A stretch of 64,000 bases of DNA from an uncultured bacterium. GTDB taxonomy: Bacteria; Cyanobacteriota; Vampirovibrionia; Gastranaerophilales; Gastranaerophilaceae. Below the pieces are notes generated by a model that had not been told where the DNA came from, ran no database searches, and saw only the letters and a program-made list of their open reading frames with translations. The translations under genes and the position numbers were made by a program. Below, one piece after another: positions 54,479 through 63,782 of the stretch. Every line of letters starts with the position of its first letter. Within the stretch, counting starts at the first letter, position 1. The DNA is taken from positions 1-64,000 of the forward strand of contig CAROLD010000001.1 in NCBI GenBank assembly GCA_949035555.1, given 5' to 3'.

Positions 54479-57064
54479 ATGGTCAAATCTGAAATCAATC
54501 ACATAAATAGTTGGGAAGTTAACATAGAAGATACAACACCTGTCATGCAGCAATATCTTCAAATCAAGAAAGAAAATCCGGAGATTTTACTCTGGTATCG
54601 TTTAGGAGATTTTTACGAAACTTTTTTTGAAGACGCACTTGTCATGTCAAAAGAGTTAGAATTAACCCTAACAGGACGAGATGCCGGGCCTAAATTAGGA
54701 CGAATTCCGCTTGCCGGCATTCCTGCAAAAGCCGCTGACGGGTATCTTGAAAAACTTGTCCAAAAAAATTATAAAGTTGCAATCTGCGACCAATTAGAAG
54801 ACCCTAAATTTGCAAAAGGTCTTGTTAAACGCGGAGTAACAAGAGTTATCACCGCCGGAACACTAACTGAAAGCAACCTTTTAAACCAGAATTCTAATAA
54901 TTATATCTGTGCTATTTATAAAGATGAAAAGACTGATTTATACGGATTTTCTTATACAGATATTTCAACAGGCGAATTTAAAACAACACAGAGTTCTTTG
55001 AATTTAATTATGGCTGAACTTGCTAGGCTTAACCCCTCAGAAATTGTCGCTCCGAGCCTTAAGCAAGATATCAAACCGTTCCAAATTGTACCGGATGAAG
55101 TTATTAATCTGCCTCAAGAAATCACTAAAAGATACAATTGCTCAAAAATTCCACCTTCGGTTTTTGAAACTTCTTTTGCCGAAAATAATTTAAAACAAAT
55201 TTTTAAAACTAAAAGCTTAGAAAGTTTTGGCTACTCAAAATACAAATTAGGTTTCAGAGCCGCAGGTGCATTGCTTGCATATGTATGGGAAACTTTAAAA
55301 GGCAACATGCCGAAATTTGATAGAATTGAAGCTTACGAACTCTCAGAATACATGATTCTGGATGCTTCAACAAGAAAAAATCTTGAACTTGTTGAAACTT
55401 TAAGAGAAAAAGGCAAATACGGCTCGCTTCTGTGGGCTATTGATAAAACAAAAACAAACATGGGTGCAAGACTTTTAAGAAGCTGGATATGCCAACCGCT
55501 AAAAAGTGTAACCGATATTATGAACCGTCAAAATTCGGTTACAGAACTCATTGAAAAAAGTCATATACGTTTTAATTTGTCAGAAGCATTAGAAAAAATT
55601 TATGATATCCAAAGACTTGCTACACGTATGAGCAACGGCTCGGCAAGCCCAAAAGATTTTGTAAGCTTGAAATTGTCATTAGCAATGCTCCCGCAAATCC
55701 TTGATGCTACACAAGAGCTTGATTATGATATGTTTGCACAAATTCGTGAATATAGAGAAGAAATCTCTGATTACGTACAGCTGATTGAAAACACTATCGT
55801 TGATAACCCGCCTATATTGCTTAAAGACGGCGGAATAATCAAAGAAAGAGTAAGCGGAGAGCTTGATTATTTTAGAGATTTACTGACCGGCGGAGAAGAA
55901 TGGCTGAAAAACTTTGAAGAAAGTGAAAAAGAACGCACAGGAATTAAAAACCTAAAAATCGGTTATAACAAAGTTTTCGGATATTTTATTGAAGTTACAA
56001 ATTCATACCTTAATATGGTTCCGCAAAGCTATGTCAGAAAACAAACCCTAACAGGCGCAGAGCGCTATATTACGGACGAGCTTAAAAAACATGAAGATGA
56101 TGTTCTATCCGCAAAATTCAAATCCACAGAACTTGAATATAAACTATTCTCTGATTTCAGAGAATATTCAAAAGAATTTGTATCAAAAATCAGAGAAATA
56201 GCAGACTCTATAGCTAAAGCCGATGTAATTTCATCACTTGCTGAAATCGCGGTGGAAAACAATTACTGCAAACCTGAAATTGATGATTCTGATGATTTTC
56301 TTATCAAAAACGGCCGCCATGCTGTATTGGAAAAGATTTTGCCACTGGGTGAATATGTTGCAAATGATTTGGAATTAAAGTCAAATTCGCATAATTCAGA
56401 AGCAACCCAGTTTATGATTTTAACAGGTCCGAACATGGCAGGTAAATCAACCTATATGCGCCAGAATGCATTAATCGCAATCTTAGCTCAGATTGGGTCA
56501 TGGGTTCCTGCTGATTATGCAAAAATCGGTGTTGTAGATAAAGTTTTCACCCGTGTTGGCGCAAGCGATGACTTAACCCTCGGGCAGTCAACATTTATGG
56601 TGGAAATGATTGAAACTTCATACATATTAAACACAGCAACGGATAGAAGTTTTATACTGCTGGATGAAATCGGACGCGGAACCAGCACATATGATGGGGT
56701 TGCAATCGCTTGGTCTGTAGCCGAATATATTGCAACAAAAATCAATGCCCGATGCATTTTCGCAACTCACTATCACGAGTTAAACGTAATGACTAAAACT
56801 TATCCGCAAATCAAAAATTACAGAATTACAATCTCTGAACAAAACGGCGAAATTGAATTTTTGAGAAAAATTGTTCAAGGCGGAGCTAGCAAAAGCTATG
56901 GTATTCAGGTTGCAAAAATGGCAGGACTTCCAAACACTGTAGTTAAACGCTCAGAAGAATTAATGTTAAAAATGCAAAAAGATTTTTCAAATAACCTTGC
57001 AACAAGAAAGAAAATGGTAAATAATGAAGACGGAGTTCCACAGTTATCACTGTTCGGAATGTAA
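54479..57064 (+). CDS. mutS: DNA mismatch repair protein MutS
   Basis: 861 residues, typical MutS1 length. The mismatch-wedge motif is in GDFYETF (residues 40-47; Phe-x-Glu). The connector, lever and clamp domains follow, with TGGEEWLKNFEESE around 465-480. The ATPase has Walker A GPNMAGKST (K656), FMVEM, Walker B ILLDEIGRGTSTYDG and FATHYHEL, and the C-terminus ends in QLSLFGM. It recognises mismatches to start repair; MutL is not in this window. No SD is seen before the ATG; a TATAAT-like sequence lies right upstream, so a very short leader is possible. Confidence 0.97.
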   Translation: MVKSEINHINSWEVNIEDTTPVMQQYLQIKKENPEILLWYRLGDFYETFFEDALVMSKELELTLTGRDAGPKLGRIPLAGIPAKAADGYLEKLVQKNYKVAICDQLEDPKFAKGLVKRGVTRVITAGTLTESNLLNQNSNNYICAIYKDEKTDLYGFSYTDISTGEFKTTQSSLNLIMAELARLNPSEIVAPSLKQDIKPFQIVPDEVINLPQEITKRYNCSKIPPSVFETSFAENNLKQIFKTKSLESFGYSKYKLGFRAAGALLAYVWETLKGNMPKFDRIEAYELSEYMILDASTRKNLELVETLREKGKYGSLLWAIDKTKTNMGARLLRSWICQPLKSVTDIMNRQNSVTELIEKSHIRFNLSEALEKIYDIQRLATRMSNGSASPKDFVSLKLSLAMLPQILDATQELDYDMFAQIREYREEISDYVQLIENTIVDNPPILLKDGGIIKERVSGELDYFRDLLTGGEEWLKNFEESEKERTGIKNLKIGYNKVFGYFIEVTNSYLNMVPQSYVRKQTLTGAERYITDELKKHEDDVLSAKFKSTELEYKLFSDFREYSKEFVSKIREIADSIAKADVISSLAEIAVENNYCKPEIDDSDDFLIKNGRHAVLEKILPLGEYVANDLELKSNSHNSEATQFMILTGPNMAGKSTYMRQNALIAILAQIGSWVPADYAKIGVVDKVFTRVGASDDLTLGQSTFMVEMIETSYILNTATDRSFILLDEIGRGTSTYDGVAIAWSVAEYIATKINARCIFATHYHELNVMTKTYPQIKNYRITISEQNGEIEFLRKIVQGGASKSYGIQVAKMAGLPNTVVKRSEELMLKMQKDFSNNLATRKKMVNNEDGVPQLSLFGM

Positions 57065-57132
57065 AGTTTTCTTACATAATAGCAAAATTCAATATTTTAG
57101 TGTTTTAATAACTTCAACAAGGAGTGTGTATA

Positions 57133-57843
57133 ATGAAAGTAGGATTATGCCCGATAAGTTTCAGAGCAGAGGAATCTCAACAAAATTTACCACGATTAGA
57201 AACAATCGTCCCAACATATCAAACAACTACCGTAAAAACTGATACAGTTGAAACTCCTGTACAGAATAAAAAAGTTGAAGATTTTAAAACTCGATTAAAA
57301 GATAATAATTGGCAAAAAGAATATATTCCGCAAGCTAAAATTATTCACATGAAAGAACGCAATATGATTGACGGTCTTGAATATGAAATTTCATCCGACG
57401 GCACAGTAACAGAAGTCGGATGCTGGGTTCAACCTACAGTTATCTTAGAAAAAGATAAAGATGCCGCGAATTTATTTAAACGTCGCGGTGAAAAACCAAA
57501 AACTTTAAAAGAACGAGGGGCTGATGTTTGGAAATTCTTTGCATCCGCCAACGCATTTACACAAGCAATCGTAAAAGGTTTAGCTTATGGTGTTGCAACA
57601 GGCGCCGCAATATTAGCAGGTTCTTGGCTGTTTAATACATTACCTAAAGCATTTACAAAAGAAGGACCGAAATTTGTTGAAATTTTTAAACATCCAATTA
57701 AAAATATAAATAAATCAGGAAAAGTTCTTGCAAGTATTGGAACGGTTCTTGTTGCAGGATATCATGCCGTTAAAGGAAAACTCGATGCTAATCAAAGAAC
57801 TGCAGCCATAGACCATAAATTAAAAACCGGACACAGAGATTAA
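57133..57843 (+). CDS. Hypothetical membrane protein with N-terminal ISFRA tag
   Basis: 236 residues from ATG 57133 (SD AAGGAG 9 bp upstream; an in-frame GTG at 57124 overlaps the spacing). N-terminal tag CPISFRAEE, a polar region with KVEDFKTRLKDNNWQKEY, then a hydrophobic pair at about 145-165 (AIVKGLAYGVATGAAILAG) and 195-210 (VLASIGTVLVAGYHA). It follows mutS by 68 bp but has its own SD. Function unknown; lineage-specific. Confidence 0.65.
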   Translation: MKVGLCPISFRAEESQQNLPRLETIVPTYQTTTVKTDTVETPVQNKKVEDFKTRLKDNNWQKEYIPQAKIIHMKERNMIDGLEYEISSDGTVTEVGCWVQPTVILEKDKDAANLFKRRGEKPKTLKERGADVWKFFASANAFTQAIVKGLAYGVATGAAILAGSWLFNTLPKAFTKEGPKFVEIFKHPIKNINKSGKVLASIGTVLVAGYHAVKGKLDANQRTAAIDHKLKTGHRD

Positions 57844-57944
57844 TTTGTAAAGTTTTGTAACCTACACTTTTAAAAATTAATCAATTATCTACTTTATAAA
57901 TACTTTATATATATAAGAGCAGAGTATTTATAAAGGATATTTAC

Positions 57945-58298
57945 ATGAGTCAGGAAACAAGCAGAGCTACAGGTTCATTTAACAGAGTTGCCGCAATGGG
58001 CGAAAATAACTATGTTAAGACTGAATTAAACATAAAAAAAACTGACGAAGAAACAAGAAATGTTATCAGTTCAACTTTTGGTGTTATCAAAAATAATATT
58101 CTTCAAGCATTCTGGTATGCAACCGGCTTAGACGGTAATGTAAACGGAGCTTACCAGCAGGCAATGACTGACCCTGATAAATCATTTGAAGTTCAGGGTA
58201 AAAGATATTATGCATATCCCGGAGTCGGGAAGTTACAAGCGTACAACGAAATGGGCAATCCGTCAGACGGCTGCTTTACAATGCAGACAATAGGTTAA
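57945..58298 (+). CDS. Hypothetical protein
   Basis: 117 residues, SD AAAGGA before the ATG. Soluble; contains TFGVIKNNILQAFWYATGLDGN and a Tyr/Gly-rich end (VQGKRYYAYPGVGKLQAYNEMG). No family recognised. It sits 13 bp upstream of the next small gene, so the two form a pair; a possible TATATATAAGAG-type promoter is visible at about 57908-57920. Confidence 0.6.
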   Translation: MSQETSRATGSFNRVAAMGENNYVKTELNIKKTDEETRNVISSTFGVIKNNILQAFWYATGLDGNVNGAYQQAMTDPDKSFEVQGKRYYAYPGVGKLQAYNEMGNPSDGCFTMQTIG

Positions 58299-58311
58299 GG
58301 AGCAAACTACA

Positions 58312-58584
58312 ATGTCATCACTTAACGGAATACAAATGAATGCAAAAGCCGGGGTCGATATGAGAACCCAATATATGGATCAGGGAATTAACAATCTCCC
58401 TAACCCTGACTCTGCTCATGCCAATTCACTTCCAAATAATCCGTTATACAATATGATGCAAGTGCTTTTTCAAGGAAAACAGACTGATAATATTTCAGGC
58501 TACAATAAAAACGATTTATTTTTACAGAACGGTTTAGTCCAAAATGCAGACAAAGGCGAGCATAAATTATTTTTAGAAGCTTAA
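58312..58584 (+). CDS. Hypothetical small protein
   Basis: 90 residues, SD AAGGAG. Asn/Gln/Met-rich, polar, probably poorly ordered (INNLPNPDSAHANSLPNNPL). Co-transcribed with the preceding gene; ends before a strong terminator. No function can be proposed. Confidence 0.55.
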   Translation: MSSLNGIQMNAKAGVDMRTQYMDQGINNLPNPDSAHANSLPNNPLYNMMQVLFQGKQTDNISGYNKNDLFLQNGLVQNADKGEHKLFLEA

Positions 58585-58590
58585 GAAGGA

Positions 58591-58629
58591 AAAAATGCGC
58601 CCTTGCGAATATCGCAAGGGCGCATTTTT
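58591..58629. terminator. Strong bidirectional terminator
   Basis: 18-bp perfect stem (58591-58608 with 58612-58629), ATA loop, T tracts on both strands; lies between convergent genes. Confidence 0.9.
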
Positions 58630-58636
58630 ATACTTA

Positions 58637-59761
58637 TTAAACAGCTGCTGCTGATTTAGATTTTTCGATACAAGAAATCAAAGTTTGAGCAACTTTATCT
58701 TGTTCTTCTTTAGTTAATTCAGGGAACATAGGAAGAGAAATTACAACTTCTGTATTATCTTCAGTAACAGGAAGCGATCCCTTACCCATACCTAACCAGG
58801 CATTAACTTTTTGGAAGTGAAGCGGAATCGGATAATATAACATAGCGCCGATACCATTTTCACCAAGCATTTTATGAACTTCATCTCTGTTAGGAATTTT
58901 GACTGTGTATTGGTGATAAACACAATAAGTATTGTCTAATTCTTTTGGAGTTTGGATATCAGAACATCCGGCAAATAATTTGTTATAGTACGCAGCATGT
59001 TCTCTTCTTTGAGAATTCCATTCATCAATATGTCTTGCTTTTATTCTCAATATAGCGGCTTGAATTTCATCAAGTCTGCTGTTTACACCAAGTTCATCAT
59101 TATGGTAGCGAACCATTGAACCGTGGTTTCTAAGAGCAATAAGTCGGTCTTTTAATTTTTCATCATTAACGGTACAAAGTCCGCCGTCACCCATAGTACC
59201 TAAGTTTTTAGTTGGATAGAAACTGTAGCATCCGATATCACCAAATGTACCGACTCTTTGACCTTTAAATGAAGCTCCTATAGCCTGACAGCAGTCTTCA
59301 ATTACTCTCAAATTATGTTTTTTAGCAATTGCCATAATTGCGTCCATATCACAAGGCTGACCGTAAAGGTGAACAGGAATGATTGCTTTTGTGTTCGGAG
59401 TAATAGCTTCTTCTATTTTCTTAGGGTCAATATTGAATGTTTCAGAGTCAATATCAACAAATACAGGTTTAGCGTTAACCATACCGATAGCTTCTGCTGT
59501 AGCTACAAAAGTAAATGCTGTTGTAATAACTTCATCGCCTTCTCCAATATCTAAAGCTCTAAGAGCTATATGAAGAGCATCTGTACCGGAGTTTAATGCA
59601 ACTGTATATTTGCATCCGATATATTCTGCTAATTCACTTTCTAAAGCTTTTACGTTAGGACCTAAGATGTAGCATCCGGATCTCATAACTTCACATACTG
59701 CTTTTTCAGCTTCAGCACCAATTTGTGCATACTGACGTTTTGAATCAAAAATAGGAATCAT
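58637..59761 (-). CDS. DegT/DnrJ/EryC1/StrS-family PLP aminotransferase
   Basis: 374 residues. Typical start FDSKRQYAQIGAE; GPNVKALESELAEYIGCKY; NSGTDALHIALRAL; VIEDCCQAIGASFKG; PLP Lys K185 in FYPTKNLGTMGDGG; and RLDEIQAAILRIK. These enzymes transaminate nucleotide-linked keto-sugars for surface glycans. No other sugar-nucleotide gene is adjacent, so the product is unknown. SD AAAGGAG. Family call is firm. Confidence 0.93.
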   Translation of the reverse strand: MIPIFDSKRQYAQIGAEAEKAVCEVMRSGCYILGPNVKALESELAEYIGCKYTVALNSGTDALHIALRALDIGEGDEVITTAFTFVATAEAIGMVNAKPVFVDIDSETFNIDPKKIEEAITPNTKAIIPVHLYGQPCDMDAIMAIAKKHNLRVIEDCCQAIGASFKGQRVGTFGDIGCYSFYPTKNLGTMGDGGLCTVNDEKLKDRLIALRNHGSMVRYHNDELGVNSRLDEIQAAILRIKARHIDEWNSQRREHAAYYNKLFAGCSDIQTPKELDNTYCVYHQYTVKIPNRDEVHKMLGENGIGAMLYYPIPLHFQKVNAWLGMGKGSLPVTEDNTEVVISLPMFPELTKEEQDKVAQTLISCIEKSKSAAAV

Positions 59762-59840
59762 TTTTATCTCCTTTACTATTCTGCCCGTTAAATAACTATG
59801 TATTTATTATACCACGGCTGAAAGTGTCTTTATATAAACT

Positions 59841-60284
59841 TTACATCTCATTTTTTGAATTTCTTATTGATTGGAAAAAATCCGCGAGCAGTTTATCGCA
59901 TTCTTCTTCTTTTATGCCGCCAAAGACTTTTAGTTTTGAATTTGCAAGAGCACGTAAATCTATTTTCGAGCCAAAACTTCCGTAATTTACATCGTAACTG
60001 CCGAAATACACTGCCTTTAATCTTGATTGGACAATTGCCCAACCGCACATGGGACAGGGTTCTAAAGTTACATATAGTTCACATCCGTCGAGGCGCCAAT
60101 TGTTTAAAAATTTAGAGGCTTTTCTGATTGCAATAATTTCAGCGTGAGAAGTTATATCATTATCTTTTTCACGAGTATTACAAGCTCGTGATATAATCTT
60201 ACCGTCTTTAACAATAACAGCACCGACAGGAATATCACCGTTAGATTTTTCAGCTTCAATGATGGCATAATCCATATAATCCAT
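59841..60284 (-). CDS. tadA: tRNA-specific adenosine deaminase
   Basis: 147 residues. The zinc and proton-shuttle motif HAE is at 47-49 (H47, E49), and the second zinc motif PCPMC is at 76-80 (C77, C80). IPVGAVIVKDGKII and CNTREKDNDITSHAE are typical of TadA, which makes inosine at tRNA-Arg position 34. A guanine-deaminase-like relative is possible but length and motifs fit TadA. It starts 3 bp after the histidine kinase stop, so it is the third gene of that operon. Confidence 0.9.
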   Translation of the reverse strand: MDYMDYAIIEAEKSNGDIPVGAVIVKDGKIISRACNTREKDNDITSHAEIIAIRKASKFLNNWRLDGCELYVTLEPCPMCGWAIVQSRLKAVYFGSYDVNYGSFGSKIDLRALANSKLKVFGGIKEEECDKLLADFFQSIRNSKNEM

Positions 60285-60287
60285 AAA

Positions 60288-61967
60288 CTATTCCTCTTGC
60301 GCAATATTTAATGTAATTGCCGCACAGAAACCGTTATCGTCAGAAGAGAGCTGAATTGTGCCATCCATTGCCTCCACAAGCCCTTTCACAATAAACAAGC
60401 CCAGCCCGCTTCCTCTGGTTGTTCTGGTCAAATTATCATCAAGCCGCACAAATTTTTCGAATAAAGTCTTCAATTTTTTTTCCGGAATTTTGTCACAGCT
60501 ATTTTTAACTCTTATCACAGCCTTATCTCGAACAAGTTCAGTTTCTACAGTAATTGGCGTATCCGGATATGAATATTTAACGGCATTTTCATAGAGGTTA
60601 ACAAAAACCTGTTCAAGACGGCCTTTATCAGCGATAACCTGCGGAAAATTTTCATCAAGCTTAACAATAATTTCATGCCCGTCACGTTTGCGCAGAAGTA
60701 GTTCTGACTGTTCAAAAACTTTATTCAGCCAAACTTTATCATTCACTGTCCGAAGACGCATACCTTCAATATCCGGAATAGTAAGCAAATCTTCAATTAA
60801 ACGTTTCAGCCGTTCTGATTGTTCCTTTATAATACGCAAAGATTTTTGCTTTGTTTCCTCATCAATCACAATATCCTGACGCATCAAACGGGAAGTATAA
60901 CCTTGAATACTTGTCAGCGGTGTTCTTAATTCGTGACTTACCGTATCAATAAGATTAGAACGGAATTCGTTAAGCTCTTTCAGCTCTATGTTTTTACGTT
61001 TCAATTCAATATAGGATTTATGGATTTCAGATGCCATATTATTAAATTCATTGGCAAGAAATACAATTTCATACGGGGTAAAAGAAGTTGCCAAAAGACG
61101 GATTTGACGTTGATAGTTACCTTTAGAAAGCGCAATTACAGCTTTAAAAAGCTGTCTGATATTGATATAGAGATAATAAATATAAAATCCTATCAGAACC
61201 ATCATAGCTAAAATTGCAGATAATACGGAAATTATAATTTTAACCCTGTTATCAAGGATTGCGTGTTTTGCTATATTTTGCGTAGTATTAACAACGATTG
61301 TTAAATCAGGATTATTACGTCTCAAATAAACAATCGGACGGTTTTTTTCATCACCAAAAATAACAGGTGCCTCAATTGTCATATCCGTAGGCAATAAATC
61401 AAGAGTTTCTTTAAAGACATCAGGGGTAAAATTATGTGACGAAATCAGACGATTATTTTTATCCAGAATATAAATTTGGCGGTTGTCATTTTCCAGAGAT
61501 TTAAACAGCTGACTGTCCCAGTTATTTGCATTAAAAATAATTACAAGAAATGAACCATCTCTCATTTGAGTTGAAAGAATCGGTTTTTCATTGATATGAG
61601 AATCATCCGTTACTTTTTCAAGTTCTTCAGGGTTATGGACAATAACAATATCTTCACAGTTTGGATATCTTCGTGCTACATCTTTTATAAATTTATCTTT
61701 CTGCTTACGTGTAGGAAGATATTCCAGAGTATCCGCAATTTGCGCCAATGTTGACTCATTTGTTTTCATAAAAAAATCTATTTCATCGGATACCATACTA
61801 GCAACCAGAATCGCGGATTCCCTAAGCTGGTGTCGTACTGACTGCTGGTTGATATTATTGATAATAAACCCGCTGATAGACATCGGAATTACAACCGCAA
61901 TAAAAAATACTATCGCAATTTGTTCAATAATTTTTAACTTTTTCAATCCGTAACTATATTTTTTCAT
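60288..61967 (-). CDS. Membrane sensor histidine kinase
   Basis: 559 residues. TM1 at about 13-35 (IAIVFFIAVVIPMSISGFII), an extracytoplasmic sensor region about 36-240 (Cache-like by layout), TM2 about 243-268, HAMP about 270-320, a short coiled coil, then HisKA with H345 in TVSHELRTPLTS. ATPase boxes: NLYENAVKYS (N box) and TTRGSGLGLFIVKG (G2). It phosphorylates the OmpR-type regulator encoded 2 bp upstream. The signal is unknown. Confidence 0.95.
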   Translation of the reverse strand: MKKYSYGLKKLKIIEQIAIVFFIAVVIPMSISGFIINNINQQSVRHQLRESAILVASMVSDEIDFFMKTNESTLAQIADTLEYLPTRKQKDKFIKDVARRYPNCEDIVIVHNPEELEKVTDDSHINEKPILSTQMRDGSFLVIIFNANNWDSQLFKSLENDNRQIYILDKNNRLISSHNFTPDVFKETLDLLPTDMTIEAPVIFGDEKNRPIVYLRRNNPDLTIVVNTTQNIAKHAILDNRVKIIISVLSAILAMMVLIGFYIYYLYINIRQLFKAVIALSKGNYQRQIRLLATSFTPYEIVFLANEFNNMASEIHKSYIELKRKNIELKELNEFRSNLIDTVSHELRTPLTSIQGYTSRLMRQDIVIDEETKQKSLRIIKEQSERLKRLIEDLLTIPDIEGMRLRTVNDKVWLNKVFEQSELLLRKRDGHEIIVKLDENFPQVIADKGRLEQVFVNLYENAVKYSYPDTPITVETELVRDKAVIRVKNSCDKIPEKKLKTLFEKFVRLDDNLTRTTRGSGLGLFIVKGLVEAMDGTIQLSSDDNGFCAAITLNIAQEE

Positions 61968-61969
61968 AA

Positions 61970-62686
61970 CTATTCTTGAGCGAACGGTGTCAATTTATAA
62001 CCTACATTTGTTACTGTATGAAGATATTTAGGTTCCTTAGCATTTGGTTCAATTTTATTTCTCAAACCGCCAACATGAACCCTTAGCATTCTGACATCTT
62101 CATTGCTGTCATATCCCCAAACTTCATAAAGCAAAGTTGCAAGTGTAACAGGATGATTGAAATGCTGCATTAAACAATACAGAATTTCAAACTCTGTCGG
62201 TGTTAATTTAACTTTTTTATTTACAATAACAGCTTCAAGAGATTCAGGAAAAATTTCAATATCGCCGCTTCTTAAAACTTCATTAGATAAAGGCGTTTCT
62301 TCAATATGCACAGAATTTCTTCGCAACAGAACTCTTATTCTAAGCAAAACTTCCTGAATATCAAAAGGTTTTACAAGGTAATCATCCGCTCCGCAGTCAA
62401 AACCATCAGTTTTATCTTCAATTGTACCTTTTGCAGTGAGCATTAGAATTGGAATAGACAATTTAGCCTGACGGATGTTCTTACACAGATCAAAACCGTT
62501 CATTCTTGGCATCATTACATCAGTCAAAATAAGGTCGTATGTATTATTTAAAGCTTTATTCAAACCTTCTGCGCCATCTTTTGCCGTATCAACAAAATAA
62601 CCGCTACTTCGTACATCAAACTCTAACAAATCCCTGATTTCATCGTCATCATCAATAATTAAAATTCTTTTCTGTACATCGCCCAT
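61970..62686 (-). CDS. OmpR-family response regulator
   Basis: 238 residues. Receiver domain with acidic cluster DDDDE at 13-17, phospho-acceptor D56 (LTDVMMPRMNGFD), T in MLTAKG and K in YLVKPF. The C-terminal winged helix starts near 140 (VKLTPTEFEILYCL, LLYEVWGYD, VRMLRVHVGGLRNKIE, GVGYKL-type ending). First gene of an operon with its kinase and tadA. Divergent from the hypothetical gene at 62823. Very confident. Confidence 0.96.
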   Translation of the reverse strand: MGDVQKRILIIDDDDEIRDLLEFDVRSSGYFVDTAKDGAEGLNKALNNTYDLILTDVMMPRMNGFDLCKNIRQAKLSIPILMLTAKGTIEDKTDGFDCGADDYLVKPFDIQEVLLRIRVLLRRNSVHIEETPLSNEVLRSGDIEIFPESLEAVIVNKKVKLTPTEFEILYCLMQHFNHPVTLATLLYEVWGYDSNEDVRMLRVHVGGLRNKIEPNAKEPKYLHTVTNVGYKLTPFAQE

Positions 62687-62822
62687 AAAACACTCCTTTT
62701 ATAGCTCAATTGTACAAAATAACTTTTTATTTTTCAATCGAATATAAAGATACTTAATAATTCATAATATTTACGCAATTTTTATTTTTAGAGTCTTTAT
62801 ATAATTAACTAAAGGAGAACTT

Positions 62823-63290
62823 ATGGACAAAATACCGCATAATACTGTCAACTTCACTGCTAGAATGGATTTAAAAGGTGTTCATAAAAATATTAAAAGA
62901 TGGGAAAATATCTCCGCAAATTTTAGCGAAAAAACAAAAGGGATTAATGATACTTTTACTCTTATTGAAAAAGATAATGGATTAGAAGTTGAAGCTTTTG
63001 ATGAAGGACTTATATATTTTAGCGAAAAAACATTAAAAAAACTTTTAAAATTAACAGATGAAAAAGTTGCAGAAACATTTAAAAAATTATCAGATATATT
63101 TCTTCAAAAAAGAAATACTCTTAACGCTGCACATACAAATATAAATAATATTAAATACAGAACAGCACCTGATGAAATTGAAGATATTGCAAATAAAATC
63201 ATGGATGCAACAATTACCAAAATTTACAGTGATGCAAATAAAGCATTAAAAAGCGATAAAATATTAAAAAAAGCAGATGTTTGGTTATAA
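62823..63290 (+). CDS. Hypothetical protein with N-terminal VNFTA tag
   Basis: 155 residues with a strong SD (AAAGGAG). N-terminal HNTVNFTARMDLKGV carries the same hydrophobic-x-Phe-Thr-Ala pattern as several other proteins in the window. The rest is helical and Lys-rich (SEKTLKKLLKLTDEKVAETF). No signal peptide or membrane helix. Function unknown. Confidence 0.65.
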   Translation: MDKIPHNTVNFTARMDLKGVHKNIKRWENISANFSEKTKGINDTFTLIEKDNGLEVEAFDEGLIYFSEKTLKKLLKLTDEKVAETFKKLSDIFLQKRNTLNAAHTNINNIKYRTAPDEIEDIANKIMDATITKIYSDANKALKSDKILKKADVWL

Positions 63291-63305
63291 GAAATAATTC
63301 AGGAA

Positions 63306-63782
63306 TTAACCAACGATAAATGCGTGATAAAGGTATGCAAAACAAATACCAAAAACAGCTCCAACAAAGACTTCTAGCGGCGTATGTCCTAGAAGTTCTT
63401 TTAATTTACCGCCAACAGATTGCAAATCATGATGATAAAAATCTTCCATCATTCTGTTTAAACAAGCCGCAGTTTTTCCTGCCGCGCGGCGAAGACCCGC
63501 AGCATCATACATAATGATTAAAGAGAAACCTAAACATATTGCGAACAAAATAGAATCATATCCCTGTAGAATTCCTACAATTGTGGATAACCCCATTACA
63601 CCGGCAGAATGAGAACTTGGCATACCTCCTGTAGTTGAGAAAATTTTAAAGTTAACTTTTCTTGTCTTAATTGTAAACAGTATAAATTTTATTACCTGCG
63701 CAAAAAATGCTGATGCTACAGCACAAGTAATTACTTCATACCCGTTATTCGCAATAGTTGACTTTAGTACATCTAAACACAT
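63306..63782 (-). CDS. Divergent PAP2-family (DUF212/YuiD-type) membrane protein
   Basis: 158 residues with four hydrophobic segments. The signature GGMPSSHSAGVMGLSTIVG and YDAAGLRRAAGKTA is typical of DUF212, related to acid phosphatase/haloperoxidase (PAP2) proteins; the following LLGHTPLEVFVGAVFG closes the domain. It may dephosphorylate a polyprenyl or lipid substrate, consistent with its coupling to a polyprenyl diphosphate synthase gene: its ATG overlaps that gene's stop by one base (TAATG). Confidence 0.88.
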   Translation of the reverse strand: MCLDVLKSTIANNGYEVITCAVASAFFAQVIKFILFTIKTRKVNFKIFSTTGGMPSSHSAGVMGLSTIVGILQGYDSILFAICLGFSLIIMYDAAGLRRAAGKTAACLNRMMEDFYHHDLQSVGGKLKELLGHTPLEVFVGAVFGICFAYLYHAFIVG

